Shown: positions 1-7,860, counted from the stretch's first letter. The stretch is DNA of 39,525 bases from Gallionellaceae bacterium (GCA_028714875.1 JAQTLN010000030.1:1-39525); one strand, 5' to 3'. Numbers and translations: made by a program. The notes: generated by a model from the letters alone, not told the origin.

Positions 1-49
1 GATGCGCAATGTCGATTTTCTCTGGCAGTGCCTTGCGCGTTCTCGCCAT
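1..49 (-). CDS. N-terminus of an unidentified protein, cut by the window edge
   Basis: An ATG at 49 on the minus strand opens a frame that stays open to the first base, giving 16 codons (MARTRKALPEKIDIAH). The fragment is basic and then amphipathic. It is too short to assign to a family. No clear ribosome binding site precedes it, so it may not be a real gene. Confidence 0.25.
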   Translation of the reverse strand, partial: MARTRKALPEKIDIAH

Positions 50-118
50 CGTGTCCACATTTCAATGTCAGAATGCGCGAATTGTGATCCATAACGACAT
101 ATCTGAACAGTATTGGGG

Positions 119-246
119 TTAGGGGGGGATTCGGACGCTCGCACAGGCACAAGCCTTGGAGAAATCCCCCTCACTCCTCCTTTGAAAAAGGGGGAAGCCA
201 CGTTCCCATCCTTTTTCGCGCATATCAACGGCAAACGCGAACAGCG
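119..246 (+). repeat. Dispersed palindromic repeat E1, left arm truncated
   Basis: This is the first of nine copies of the E repeat. It starts inside the left arm (TTAGGGGGGGATT), then has the variable core and the right arm AAATCCCCCTCA followed by CTTTGAAAAAGGGGGAAGCC. A tail with GCGCATATC and AACGCGAA follows, shared with copy E5 at 9150-9210. It lies just beyond the 3' end of the secretion operon, whose last stop is at 255. Confidence 0.8.
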
Positions 247-254
247 CCCCGGCG

Positions 255-914
255 CTACTGGGGCGCGCCGGCCACGAATTGCCAATCCGCGTACTGTCTG
301 CTGCCTTCGAACGCGGCATTTTCCCGAGAGAAGCCGGTGTCTTTTATTGGGGTCGCGCTGGACGGGCTGTGCACGCCCTTGATGCCGCCCTCCTCGTCGC
401 GCAGCAGCGCCCAATCACCACCCGTGATCGGGTCCGGCCATTGGCGGCGCAGGTGGCGCACGGTGCTCGGGAAGCGGGGGTCGCGCGTCAGGTCGGACAG
501 TTTCTTCGGGTAGTGCTTGTCGGGGCTCGGCCCCAGGCGGTAATAGCTGGCGAGGGCGCGGCGATACTGGTCGCCGATGAACAGGAGTTCGGCTTCCTTT
601 TCCCGCTGACTCCGCATGCTCCAGGTCGTGCCCACCGCGGCCAGCAGCAGACCGAGAACCGTCACCAGAAAGAGCAGGCCGAGCAGGGTGAAGCCGGCCT
701 GGTGTGGGGAGCGCCGTAAATCGCCCCCGTAGACCAAGGCTCCATTCGCGTTTGCCGGTGAAGCGATTGGGACAAAGTTTCCCCCCTTTGAAAAAGGGGG
801 GTTAGGGGGGATTTTCGAGGTGGGCGACCAGGCAAATGTTGCCAAATCCCCCTCGGTCCCCCTTTGCAAAAGGGGGAAGCCACGTCCCCTGCCGCTTCGC
901 TTACCAGTCCGCAT
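255..914 (-). CDS. Minor pseudopilin of a type II secretion-like system, repeat-derived leader
   Basis: This is a 219-residue type IV pilin-like protein and the last gene of the secretion operon. The prepilin peptidase motif and hydrophobic helix (AGFTLLGLLFLVTVLGLLLA) lie near residues 67-86. Position +5 of the mature protein is Gly rather than the Glu usual in pilins, a trait otherwise associated with the GspK tip pseudopilin. The soluble part contains a YRRALASYY helix and a Pro/Asp-rich C-terminus as in GspG-like proteins. The chosen ATG at 914 overlaps the previous gene by 14 bases; another in-frame ATG is at 926. From either start, the first roughly 55 codons run through repeat E2, so the leader is unusually long and repeat-encoded. 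A TTG about 13 codons before the cleavage site is an alternative start. The family is clear; the exact role and start are inference. Confidence 0.8.
   Translation of the reverse strand: MRTGKRSGRGRGFPLLQRGTEGDLATFAWSPTSKIPPNPPFSKGGNFVPIASPANANGALVYGGDLRRSPHQAGFTLLGLLFLVTVLGLLLAAVGTTWSMRSQREKEAELLFIGDQYRRALASYYRLGPSPDKHYPKKLSDLTRDPRFPSTVRHLRRQWPDPITGGDWALLRDEEGGIKGVHSPSSATPIKDTGFSRENAAFEGSRQYADWQFVAGAPQ
743..890 (+). repeat. Dispersed palindromic repeat E2 inside a pseudopilin leader
   Basis: This is a full copy. The left arm ends GTTTCCCCCCTTTGAAAAA, then GGGGGGTTAGGGGGGATTT. After a variable core, the right arm reads AAATCCCCCTCGGTCCCCC, then TTTGCAAAAGGGGGAAGCC. It occupies the gap between two pseudopilin cores. 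Read on the minus strand it is open and in frame with the downstream pseudopilin (255-914), encoding peptides such as FPLLQRGTEGDLA and IPPNPPFSKGG. Confidence 0.85.
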
Positions 915-1278
915 AGGGTTTTCCATCCGCGCCCGCACCCGTCGCGCCGCTATGCACGTCGCGCACGCCACCCTCCTCACCCGGTTCGCTCGTCCAGGTG
1001 TCGTTCCGCTCGGTGATCGGGTCGGTCGGCACGTTGCGCAGATAGCGCGCGCCGGCCAGGGTTTCCAGGCTGTCGGGCCAGCGGCCCTTGTCGGCGTTGT
1101 ACTGGTCGAGAGCGTCGCGCAGCGTGGCGAGGTTTTCCCGCAGCACGGCTTCCTTCGAGCGCTCAATGTGCTGGAAATATCGCGGTGTGGCGATGCTGAG
1201 CAGGAGGGCGATGATGGACAGCACCACCAGCAGTTCGACCAGGGTGAAGCCGCGCTTATTTGCCACCCTCTTTACCAT
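901..1278 (-). CDS. GspG-like pseudopilin
   Basis: This 125-residue pseudopilin has a short leader ending KRG, then FTLVELLVVLSIIALLLSIA, with the conserved Glu at mature position 5. The helix continues through PRYFQHIERSKEAVLRENL. The C-terminal part has the GspG-type layout (ALDQYNADKGRWPDSLETL, then a DPITERNDTW segment). The start at 1278 overlaps the upstream pseudopilin stop by 7 bases (ATGGTAA), so the two are translationally coupled. It is the only one of the three distal pseudopilins without a repeat insertion, and so shows the normal leader length (about 10 residues). It probably forms part of the periplasmic pseudopilus. Confidence 0.88.
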   Translation of the reverse strand: MVKRVANKRGFTLVELLVVLSIIALLLSIATPRYFQHIERSKEAVLRENLATLRDALDQYNADKGRWPDSLETLAGARYLRNVPTDPITERNDTWTSEPGEEGGVRDVHSGATGAGADGKPYADW

Positions 1279-1895
1279 TCCCGGTACCTCACACCGTTCA
1301 AGCCGGTTTTCTCCGACAGGGAATGGACATCGAACACGTCCTCGCCCTCCCTGGGATCGTCCGGTGGGCTGGCATAGCTGCGTTTGCCCCAGGTTTCGCT
1401 GGCGCCGACGTCACCCGAGGCGGCGAAAGGATCGCGCGGCAGGCGGCGCAGGAAGTAGATGGGGCGGTGGTCGGGTCGGGTGATGTCGGGCACGCCTTTG
1501 GCCAGAACGTCCAGATTCGGCGGATAGCCGGAGGCGTCGGCCGGGGCTTCGATCTTTTTATCGAGCACGGCCTGCCGGTAACTATCGAGGGCGCCGCGAA
1601 TCTGGCGCAGGGCCAGGCGCAACTCGCCTTCCTTCTGGCGTTGCTGGGTCACTTCCAGCAAGGGCACGGCCATCCAGGCGAGCACGCCGACGATGGCGAT
1701 AGTGACCACCAGTTCGACCAGCGTGAAGCCGCTCAAGGCCCCGTTCGCGCTGGCCGGGGGGCGGGTTCCCCCCTTTTCCAAAGGGGGGTTAGGGGGGATT
1801 TCTGAGACGGTTGCGCGAGCGCATACGTTACAAATCCCCCCCGGCCCCCCTTTGAGAAAGGGGGGAGAAAAAGGCGTCGCCGATTTGAATGTCAT
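1272..1895 (-). CDS. Pseudopilin with repeat-derived N-terminal leader
   Basis: This is a 207-residue pseudopilin. Its core starts at the prepilin peptidase site (LSGFTLVELVVTIAIVGVLA), with Glu at mature position 5. It is followed by a QRQKEGELRLALRQIRGALD helix and a C-terminal domain with a DPFAASGDVGASETWGKRSY segment. The ATG at 1895 overlaps the secretin stop codon as ATGA, the usual coupling in this operon. Between that ATG and the cleavage site lie about 56 residues, most of them encoded by repeat E3 (peptides SPPFLKGGPGGI and IPPNPPLEKGG). Normal leaders here are 9-10 residues. No internal ATG exists; a TTG three codons before the cleavage site would give a leader too short to be convincing. 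Confidence 0.85.
   Translation of the reverse strand: MTFKSATPFSPPFLKGGPGGICNVCARATVSEIPPNPPLEKGGTRPPASANGALSGFTLVELVVTIAIVGVLAWMAVPLLEVTQQRQKEGELRLALRQIRGALDSYRQAVLDKKIEAPADASGYPPNLDVLAKGVPDITRPDHRPIYFLRRLPRDPFAASGDVGASETWGKRSYASPPDDPREGEDVFDVHSLSEKTGLNGVRYREW
1741..1866 (+). repeat. Dispersed palindromic repeat E3 inside a pseudopilin leader
   Basis: This copy has both arms: GGTTCCCCCCTTTTCCAAA then GGGGGGTTAGGGGGGATTT, a variable core, and AAATCCCCCCCGGCC then CCCTTTGAGAAAGGGGGG. Its left flank (CGTTCGCGCTGGCCGG) matches that of E2. It lies between the ATGA-coupled start of the pseudopilin at 1272-1895 and its prepilin cleavage site. Confidence 0.85.
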
Positions 1896-3778
1896 TGCGC
1901 CAGGGGCGGGACCATGACGACGGGGAGCGCCGGTTCGGTCTCGCTGGCGTTTTGTCCGAGCGCCGGGCGGGCGGCGCGCACGCGCAGGGGCTGGTCGCTG
2001 GTCTGGCTTTCGGTGCCGGCGAAGAATTCGCCGTCGGCCAGTTCCGGGCGCTCGATGTTGCGCAGGATGTGCGGGGTGATGGTGAGGATGATCTCGGTCT
2101 TGTTGAGTTCGTCGCGGTTGCTGGAGAACAGGCGGCCGATGAGGGGCAGGTCGCCCAGGCCGGGTACCTTGCTGGCGCCGGCGCGGTCTTCGTCGGAAAT
2201 CAGGCCGGCGAGCACCTGGGTTTCGCCGTCCCTCAGGCGCAGCACGGTATTGGCGTTGCGGCTGCCTAATTGGTAAGTCAGCGTGCCGGTGGCGCTCTTC
2301 ACTTCGCGCACGATGTTGGAGACTTCCATGCCGACCTTGATGGTGACATCGCCCTCCAGCCCCACCTGCGGCTCCACATCGAGCTTGAGGCCGACATCGA
2401 GATAGGCGACCGATTCGGAGGTCACGCCGGTGGAAGTGACGTTGGACGTGATGACCGGCACCTTGTCGCCGATATGGACCTTGGCCTTCTCGCGGCTCTT
2501 CACGCGGATGCGCGGATTGGCGAGGAGATTGACGTCGCTGGCATCTTTTTTCAGGTTGATCACGGCCGTGTTGATGGCGATGGCGTTGGCGTCGATGTTC
2601 TTGAGGCTGCCCAGGGTAAGCTGATTGGTGACCTGCGCCCCGGTCGTGACACTGACCCCGGTGCCAACGGTGGTCGTGGTCTGAGTACCCAGGTTCAAGG
2701 CGCTGAACTGGCTGGGCCACTGCACCCCCAAGTCCTGCAAGCGGCTCCGCTTCACCTCCATGATCTCCACTTCCAGCATCACCTCGGCATCCGGCCGGTC
2801 GGCCATCTGCACTAATTTTTCCGCCAGGCGCACCACTTCCGGGGTATCGCGCACCGCCACCATGTTCAGTTTTTCATCCACATACACGTCCTTGATGCGC
2901 GCCATGGTACGGATCAAGGTCATCACATTCTTGGCGTCGGCGTGGGCGAGGAAGAAGCTTTTCACCACCTGCTCCTGGTAATCCTTCACCTTGTTGGGCT
3001 GGTTAGGGTAGATCAGCACGGTGTTGCCGTTGAGGATTTTCTTCGCCAACTGGCTGGTGGCGAGCAGGGCATCGAGGGCGTCGGCGATGGCGGTGTCGCG
3101 CGCGAACACGGTGGCGCGCTGATCCACCCGCACGTCCTTGTCGAACACGAAATTCAGCCCGGACTGGCGGCTCAACGCGTCGAACACCTGCTTCAGCGGC
3201 GCATCGCGGAATTCCAGGCTGACCGGGCGGCGGTAGCTGGCGCCCAGTTGCGGCATGTCGATGCCGCGCGGTTGCCCCGCCTTCTCCTCGATCTGCTTGA
3301 GCAGGTGTTGCGCCTCCGGGTTGCCTGGTTCCCGCGCCAGCACGGCGCGCAAACGGGCGCGCGCGGCTTCCGGCTCATTCTTCGCCAGGTAATCCGCCGC
3401 CGCCTTCAATAACGTCTGGTTATCCAATTGCACTTGAAGGGTGCCGATGGCGCTGACGATGCGGGCATCGTCGCCATAGCGCAGGGTTAATTCCCGATAG
3501 GCCGCAAGCGTTTCCTCCAGCTTGCCGGCCCGGGCCTGTGCCTCGGCGGCGAGCAGGCCCTTGCGCAACAGCGCCTCGCGCGCCCGGACCAGAGCGGTGC
3601 GGTACTGGGCATTGCCGGGATGCGCGGCCACGGATTTTTCCAGTTCGGCCACCCCGGCCGCGTCCTTACCCTCGGCCAGCAACCTTTCGCCTTCGCGGAA
3701 TGCCGGGTCGCTGGCACAGGCGGCCAGAACAAGGGCCAGCGCGATGGCGACGAGCAACATCAATAACAGCCGTTTCAT
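1892..3778 (-). CDS. Secretin, outer-membrane channel of the type II secretion/type IV pilus family
   Basis: A 628-residue protein predicted to form the outer-membrane exit pore. It begins with a lipoprotein signal (lipobox LAAC, Cys21). Residues about 25-150 are helical and TPR-like, as in MshL/PilQ-type secretins of this architecture. An STN/N0-like segment (SLEFRDAPLKQVFDALSRQS) lies near residue 185. Secretin N-domains follow, and then the secretin core with the signature VPGLGDLPLIGRLFS near residues 538-552, and EIILTITPHI. The tail is Ala/Pro-rich. The start at 3778 overlaps the upstream stop as ATGA, and its own stop overlaps the next start the same way. The lipobox suggests it reaches the outer membrane without a separate pilotin. 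Confidence 0.93.
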   Translation of the reverse strand: MKRLLLMLLVAIALALVLAACASDPAFREGERLLAEGKDAAGVAELEKSVAAHPGNAQYRTALVRAREALLRKGLLAAEAQARAGKLEETLAAYRELTLRYGDDARIVSAIGTLQVQLDNQTLLKAAADYLAKNEPEAARARLRAVLAREPGNPEAQHLLKQIEEKAGQPRGIDMPQLGASYRRPVSLEFRDAPLKQVFDALSRQSGLNFVFDKDVRVDQRATVFARDTAIADALDALLATSQLAKKILNGNTVLIYPNQPNKVKDYQEQVVKSFFLAHADAKNVMTLIRTMARIKDVYVDEKLNMVAVRDTPEVVRLAEKLVQMADRPDAEVMLEVEIMEVKRSRLQDLGVQWPSQFSALNLGTQTTTTVGTGVSVTTGAQVTNQLTLGSLKNIDANAIAINTAVINLKKDASDVNLLANPRIRVKSREKAKVHIGDKVPVITSNVTSTGVTSESVAYLDVGLKLDVEPQVGLEGDVTIKVGMEVSNIVREVKSATGTLTYQLGSRNANTVLRLRDGETQVLAGLISDEDRAGASKVPGLGDLPLIGRLFSSNRDELNKTEIILTITPHILRNIERPELADGEFFAGTESQTSDQPLRVRAARPALGQNASETEPALPVVMVPPLAQ

Positions 3779-4248
3779 GGCGAAATCCTCAAGGTCTGCT
3801 GCATGTTCAAAGCGATCCAGGTGAAGACCAGGGCATCGTCACCGACCTGATCCAGATGCCATCCGGCCAGGGTGTCACCGACTCGCGCTTGCAGCACGCG
3901 GCTGCCCTGATCCAGAAAAATCACGTCCTTGCCGCCCTCTTTCCAACGCCCCAGGTACTGGAACGGCAGGGGTGGCGCCATCGGTGGCGGCGGCGGCAAT
4001 TCCACCCGCTTCGCCGGGGGAGGCGGCGGCGGTTGCCAGGTCTGTGCCGGAAACAGGTCGGCGCGCATGGCGCCGAGCTGGGGCGCGTGCTGAGGGTCGT
4101 GGGCGTCGGCGGCGGGCGCGACCCTCGCCTGCGTGGTCCGCGCTTTCGCCACTGCGCCCACCACCTCCGCCTCTTGCGGCCGGGGCCAGAAAGCCGCGAC
4201 CAGGGTCGCCGCCAGGGCCAGGGCGAGCAGGAGGTGGCGCGGCTTCAT
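3775..4248 (-). CDS. GspC/PilP-like inner-membrane linker protein
   Basis: This 157-residue protein has one N-terminal membrane anchor (LLLALALAATLVAAF), a proline-rich linker (QPPPPPPAKRVELPPPPP) near residues 70-90, and a small C-terminal beta domain with the motif FQYLGRWKEGGKDVIFL and a VGDTLAGWHLDQVGDDALVF segment. That layout matches the homology-region domain of GspC/PilP proteins, which link inner-membrane assembly proteins to the secretin. Its position directly before the secretin, coupled by ATGA on both sides, fits that role. Sequence similarity is weak, so the assignment rests on architecture and position. Confidence 0.75.
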   Translation of the reverse strand: MKPRHLLLALALAATLVAAFWPRPQEAEVVGAVAKARTTQARVAPAADAHDPQHAPQLGAMRADLFPAQTWQPPPPPPAKRVELPPPPPMAPPLPFQYLGRWKEGGKDVIFLDQGSRVLQARVGDTLAGWHLDQVGDDALVFTWIALNMQQTLRISP

Positions 4249-4805
4249 CGCGCCGTCTCCAGGTTCAGCACAAAGCGCAGGCGCGCATCCAGTTCTGTCG
4301 CCGCGATGTCGTCGCGCCGCAGTTCCAGGCTTTCCAGACGCAGCGCAGGGTTGTCGTCGAGCACTTCCGCGAGGAAGGCGCGCAGGGTCGGATAGGGGGC
4401 GATCACCGGCAGATCGATACGCAGAGACTGGCTTTCCCCCGGCTTGCCGGTCTCGGCATAGCGGCCTTCGTCGAGGCTCAAACCGTGATGGCGGGCGGCG
4501 AGGAACAGGCGTGGCAAAGCGGTTTCCACACGCTCACGCGGCACGGCGAGCGGTTTTTTTTGGCGCTCGGCGGGGGTCGGCAGCAGGGCGCGGCTGGCGG
4601 CCACGGACTGGGCGTCCGCGAGGCGCGCTTCCAGGGGCGCGACGAGCAACGGATCGGCGGCCAGAGCGGCCAGCAGCAACACGGCGCCCAGCGCGCCGGG
4701 CCAGCCGAGACGGGCGAGCTGGAACTGGATGCGCGCGGCGGTGGTAGCGCCGGCCTGTGAAGCCGGCGGAACGGGCCGGCGAGACGCCGGCGCACCATTT
4801 TTCAT
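4245..4805 (-). CDS. GspM/PilO-like assembly protein
   Basis: A 186-residue protein with a short cytoplasmic N-terminus, one membrane helix (PGALGAVLLLAALAADPLLV, about residues 36-55), a coiled-coil stretch and a periplasmic ferredoxin-like domain (LRIDLPVIAPYPTLRAFLAE, then LRLESLELRRDD). This is the GspM/PilO layout. The ATG at 4805 overlaps the upstream stop as ATGA, so it is preferred to an ATG four codons earlier. Residues about 3-25 (NGAPASRRPVPPASQ and onward) are encoded by a GC-rich palindromic repeat at 4744-4797, so the cytoplasmic tail appears to be a repeat insertion. It probably pairs with the GspL/PilM-like protein upstream. Confidence 0.8.
   Translation of the reverse strand: MKNGAPASRRPVPPASQAGATTAARIQFQLARLGWPGALGAVLLLAALAADPLLVAPLEARLADAQSVAASRALLPTPAERQKKPLAVPRERVETALPRLFLAARHHGLSLDEGRYAETGKPGESQSLRIDLPVIAPYPTLRAFLAEVLDDNPALRLESLELRRDDIAATELDARLRFVLNLETAR
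4744..4797. repeat. GC-rich palindromic repeat (GCCGGC family) in the GspM-like gene
   Basis: Four GCCGGC-type cores are arranged as two hairpins (GCCGGCCTGTGAAGCCGGC and GGGCCGGCGAGACGCCGGC). Shorter relatives occur at 18897-18913 and 21473-21489. It is in frame directly after the coupled ATG at 4805. Confidence 0.7.
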
Positions 4806-6013
4806 GGCTGCCCCCAATCCAGTCGAATCTCGAAGCGCACCGGCTGCCGCTCGGTTTCAAGCTGAACTTCATGCTGGACCAGGGTGGCATCGCCAAAACC
4901 GGCCGCGCGCAAGCTGTCGAACCAAGCCAGCATGTCGGCCGTGCCGCGCGCCTCGGCGGTGATGCGCGCTTCGCCACGCGCGGCGTCGCCGCGCAGGGAC
5001 AACAGCGCGATCTGTTTCGGCAGCTGGCTTTCCAGGCGGTTGAGCAGTTCGCCCCAGGGCCGCGCCGGGGTGGCCACGATGCCGCGCTCAGGGCGCGGCT
5101 TGGCGACCGCGGGGGGGGCCGTGACGGTCAAGGTGGCGAGTTGTTCCGCCAGCGTCGCCTGACGCGCGCCGACCAGGGCGGTCAGCCCGATGCCCGCCGC
5201 CAACAGCAGCCAGGCCGCCGCCGGTGGACGTGGCCGGGTTTGCAGAAAATCGGGTTCAGCGCGCCCGGAAAGGACGGCGGTCTCGGCGGCATTGGCGAGG
5301 ACACGGACACCAGGCCAGTCGCCGGCCACGCCGGCGCCGACCAGGAGCGAAGGCGCGACCCCGAGGCCATCGACCAAGGCGGCGCGCGCCAACAGGCCGG
5401 CCAGCGCCTCCGACTCGCCACGCGTGCTGTCGAGCGCGACCAGCGCGCCGCGTTGCAGGCTGGCCAGCGTGATCCGCCCGCTTTCCAGCAAGGCCAGGCG
5501 CGCCGTGCCGCTTTTTCCATAGCGAGCCAGGGCCAGCGCCGGCCAGGAGGTCACGGAAGCGATGCCGAGGCCCGCGCCTGTCAGGGTGTGCATGAGTTCC
5601 GCCCACTGGCCGCTATCCAAGCCGGATGCCAGGAGGGGTTCGCCCACCGGGGCGGGGCGAAAGGCGAGGCGCCAGTTGGCGGACAGTTCGCCGAAGCGTT
5701 CCGCCGCCTGACTTTCCACCCAGCCTCGGGTTTCCTCATGGTTCAAGCGGGTGGGTGCGCCGGGCAGCAGCCAGAGCGGGGCGAAATGCGAGGACAACAC
5801 GACGGCCACGCGGCCGCTCGGCTGGTGCGTATCCAGCAGGTTTTGCAGCGCGGCGAGCGCGCCGGGCCAACCGGGGGTGAGTGGCAATACCTGGCGCAAA
5901 GACGCCGGCGCCTCGCCCGCCGTCAGGCGCCCCCCGCGCGCGCGCAGGACGACGCGGTCTGGGCCGAGGTAGAGAGTGGCTGGTGTGAACAAATCAGCCC
6001 ACGAACGTGACAC
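4802..6013 (-). CDS. GspL/PilM-PilN-like assembly platform protein
   Basis: This is a 403-residue protein. The first about 240 residues look like the actin-like cytoplasmic domain of GspL/PilM (LFTPATLYLGPDRVVLRARG, LALLESGRITLASLQRGALV). One membrane helix follows (AAWLLLAAGIGLTALVGARQ, near 260-280), then a PilN/GspL-like periplasmic part. It would recruit the GspE ATPase to the inner-membrane platform. I chose the GTG at 6013 because GGAGG lies 9 bases upstream (6027-6023). An ATG at 6040 in the same frame is possible but has no such site. The gene overlaps the end of the ATPase gene by 20 bases and is coupled by ATGA to the next gene. Confidence 0.82.
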   Translation of the reverse strand: MSRSWADLFTPATLYLGPDRVVLRARGGRLTAGEAPASLRQVLPLTPGWPGALAALQNLLDTHQPSGRVAVVLSSHFAPLWLLPGAPTRLNHEETRGWVESQAAERFGELSANWRLAFRPAPVGEPLLASGLDSGQWAELMHTLTGAGLGIASVTSWPALALARYGKSGTARLALLESGRITLASLQRGALVALDSTRGESEALAGLLARAALVDGLGVAPSLLVGAGVAGDWPGVRVLANAAETAVLSGRAEPDFLQTRPRPPAAAWLLLAAGIGLTALVGARQATLAEQLATLTVTAPPAVAKPRPERGIVATPARPWGELLNRLESQLPKQIALLSLRGDAARGEARITAEARGTADMLAWFDSLRAAGFGDATLVQHEVQLETERQPVRFEIRLDWGQP

Positions 6014-7649
6014 GGTTCGCTTCCTCCAGTGTGGTTTCACCCTGCCGCACCAGATCGAGGGCGGCTTCGCGCAGGGGGCGCACGCCGGCGCGGGCGGCGG
6101 CTTCCTTGACCTGGCGGATGGGCGCGCGGGCGACGATGAGTTCGCGCAGTTCGTCGTTCAGGCGCATCAGTTCGGCGATGGCGCGGCGGCCCTTGTAGCC
6201 GCTGCCGCGACAGTGGGCGCAGCCGGGGCCGGCGTGGAAGTTCCAGCCTTCGCCGCCGTGGATGCCCGAGAGCGCCAGCAATTCGCCATCCGGCGTCACC
6301 GGCACACTGCAACGCGGGCAGTTGACCCGCACCAGGCGCTGCGCCAGGACGCCGTTGAGCGCGGAAACCAGGCTGTAAGGATCGACCCCCATGTGCATGA
6401 AGCGGCCGATCACGTCGAACACGTTGTTGGCGTGCACGGTGGTGAATACCAGATGGCCGGTGAGCGCGGACTGGATGGCGATCTGCGCGGTCTCCGGGTC
6501 GCGGATCTCGCCGACCATGATCTTGTCCGGGTCGTGGCGCAGGATGGAGCGGAGGCCGCGCGCGAAGGTCAGGCCCTTCTTCTCGTTGACCGGAATCTGC
6601 AACACGCCGGACAACTGGTATTCCACCGGGTCTTCGATGGTGATGATCTTGTCGCGCCCGGTATTGATCTCGGAGAGCGCCGCGTAAAGCGTCGTCGTCT
6701 TGCCGGAACCGGTGGGGCCGGTGACCAGGAACATGCCGTAGGGCTCGCGCGCCAGGCGCCGGATGGCGGTCAGGGCGGCGCCCGCGAAGCCGAGTCGTTC
6801 CAGGGTGATGCCGGAGAGTTCGTCGTCGAGTTGCTGGCGGTCGAGCACGCGCAGCACGGCATCCTCGCCGAATACGCCGGGCATGATGGAGACGCGGATG
6901 TCCACCTCGCGGCCGCGCAACTTCACCTTGAAGCGGCCGTCCTGCGGGATGCGCCGCTCGGCGATGTCCAGTTCGGCCATCACCTTCACCCGCGAGATCA
7001 CCTGTTCCGCCATCTCGCGCCCGGCGGGCTGGGCGATGCGGTTGAGCACACCGTCGATGCGGTACTTGATGGTCAGGCCCTGGGCATCGTTTTCCAGGTG
7101 GATGTCGGAAGCGCCGCTGGAGAGCGCGTCATACAGCGTGGAGTGCACCAGCTTGATCACCGGCGAAGCGTCGGCGCCGATGGCTTGTAGCGAAAGCTCC
7201 TCGGCGCGGCCATCGTCGCCGCCCACGGCGGCTTCACCCAGCATGCCGTCCATCGCCTTGAGGTTCACCTCCAGGCGATGCAGCCAGGCCAGGATGTCCT
7301 CGCTCCGCGCCAGGGCGGGCCGGAAGGCGAAGTTGAGGCGGCGTTCCGCCCACTCCAGCACCTCGGGCTTGAGCGGATCGGCGAACACGAACCAGAGATT
7401 GCCGTCGCCATCACGGCAGGCGGCGCACTCACGCGCCAGGGACTGCGCGAACGGCAACAGGTCGAAGGCCGGCGCCATATCGCGCAAGTTCGCCATGTCC
7501 AGCGCCGGATAGGAAAACGCCTCGGCCAGCGCGCGCATGAAAGCCTTGCCGTCCAGCCCGGAGAGACGCTCCAGCACGGCCAGCGCGGTTTCGCCATGGA
7601 TGAGGGCTTGTTCCCGCGCCTGGCGGACGAGGTCAGAGGTGATGGTCAT
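5994..7649 (-). CDS. GspE/PilB-type secretion ATPase
   Basis: This 551-residue cytoplasmic ATPase powers pseudopilus assembly. An N-terminal GspE-like domain (residues about 1-170) contains ALAEAFSYPALDMANL. The catalytic core has Walker A GPTGSGKTTT near residue 310, the Asp box (IITIEDPVEYQLSGV), Walker B IMVGEIRDPETA near 375, and the His box (GHLVFTTVHANN). A zinc-binding tetracysteine motif (CPRC and, about 30 residues later, CAHC) is typical of GspE. I chose the ATG at 7649 (MTITSD). The frame is open further upstream to 7832, but that stretch is repeat E4 sequence. No strong ribosome binding site precedes 7649, so coupling from the bridge ORF ending at 7660 may matter. Confidence 0.95.
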   Translation of the reverse strand: MTITSDLVRQAREQALIHGETALAVLERLSGLDGKAFMRALAEAFSYPALDMANLRDMAPAFDLLPFAQSLARECAACRDGDGNLWFVFADPLKPEVLEWAERRLNFAFRPALARSEDILAWLHRLEVNLKAMDGMLGEAAVGGDDGRAEELSLQAIGADASPVIKLVHSTLYDALSSGASDIHLENDAQGLTIKYRIDGVLNRIAQPAGREMAEQVISRVKVMAELDIAERRIPQDGRFKVKLRGREVDIRVSIMPGVFGEDAVLRVLDRQQLDDELSGITLERLGFAGAALTAIRRLAREPYGMFLVTGPTGSGKTTTLYAALSEINTGRDKIITIEDPVEYQLSGVLQIPVNEKKGLTFARGLRSILRHDPDKIMVGEIRDPETAQIAIQSALTGHLVFTTVHANNVFDVIGRFMHMGVDPYSLVSALNGVLAQRLVRVNCPRCSVPVTPDGELLALSGIHGGEGWNFHAGPGCAHCRGSGYKGRRAIAELMRLNDELRELIVARAPIRQVKEAAARAGVRPLREAALDLVRQGETTLEEANRVTFVG

Positions 7650-7659
7650 GGGCGTGTGG

Positions 7660-7860
7660 TCAACCTGAAATTGCTCGACGAGTGGGGTGGCGCTCCCCCC
7701 TTTTCCAAAGGGGGGCTGGGGGGGATTTATCCAAGGACCGCGCAACCGCAACCGTTGCCAAATCCCCCTCACTCCCCCTTTGATAAAGGGGGAAGGCGCT
7801 TGCGCCGGCACCTGCGCCGAAATCAACGCCACGCGGGGGAGTGATCATGCCGTGCTTCAT
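7660..7860 (-). CDS. Repeat-derived bridge ORF between GspF and GspE
   Basis: A 66-codon frame starts with an ATG that overlaps the gspF stop as ATGA (7857-7860). It runs through repeat E4 (AFPLYQRGSEGDLA, PPAPLWKRGER) and stops at 7660, ten bases before the GspE start at 7649. The peptide has no recognisable domain and is mostly repeat translation. It is listed because the start and stop positions match the coupling pattern of the operon. Whether a stable protein is made is unknown. Confidence 0.35.
   Translation of the reverse strand: MKHGMITPPRGVDFGAGAGASAFPLYQRGSEGDLATVAVARSLDKSPPAPLWKRGERHPTRRAISG
7690..7797 (+). repeat. Dispersed palindromic repeat E4 between GspF and GspE
   Basis: The left arm is CTCCCCCCTTTTCCAAAG then GGGGGCTGGGGGGGATTT. 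The right arm is AAATCCCCCTCACTCCCCC then TTTGATAAAGGGGGAAGG. It fills the junction between the gspF stop (7857) and the GspE start (7649). Confidence 0.85.

Noticed and set aside
7650-7832. A longer GspE beginning at 7832
   Set aside because: The added residues are repeat E4 translation, and the MTITSD start at 7649 gives the normal GspE length.
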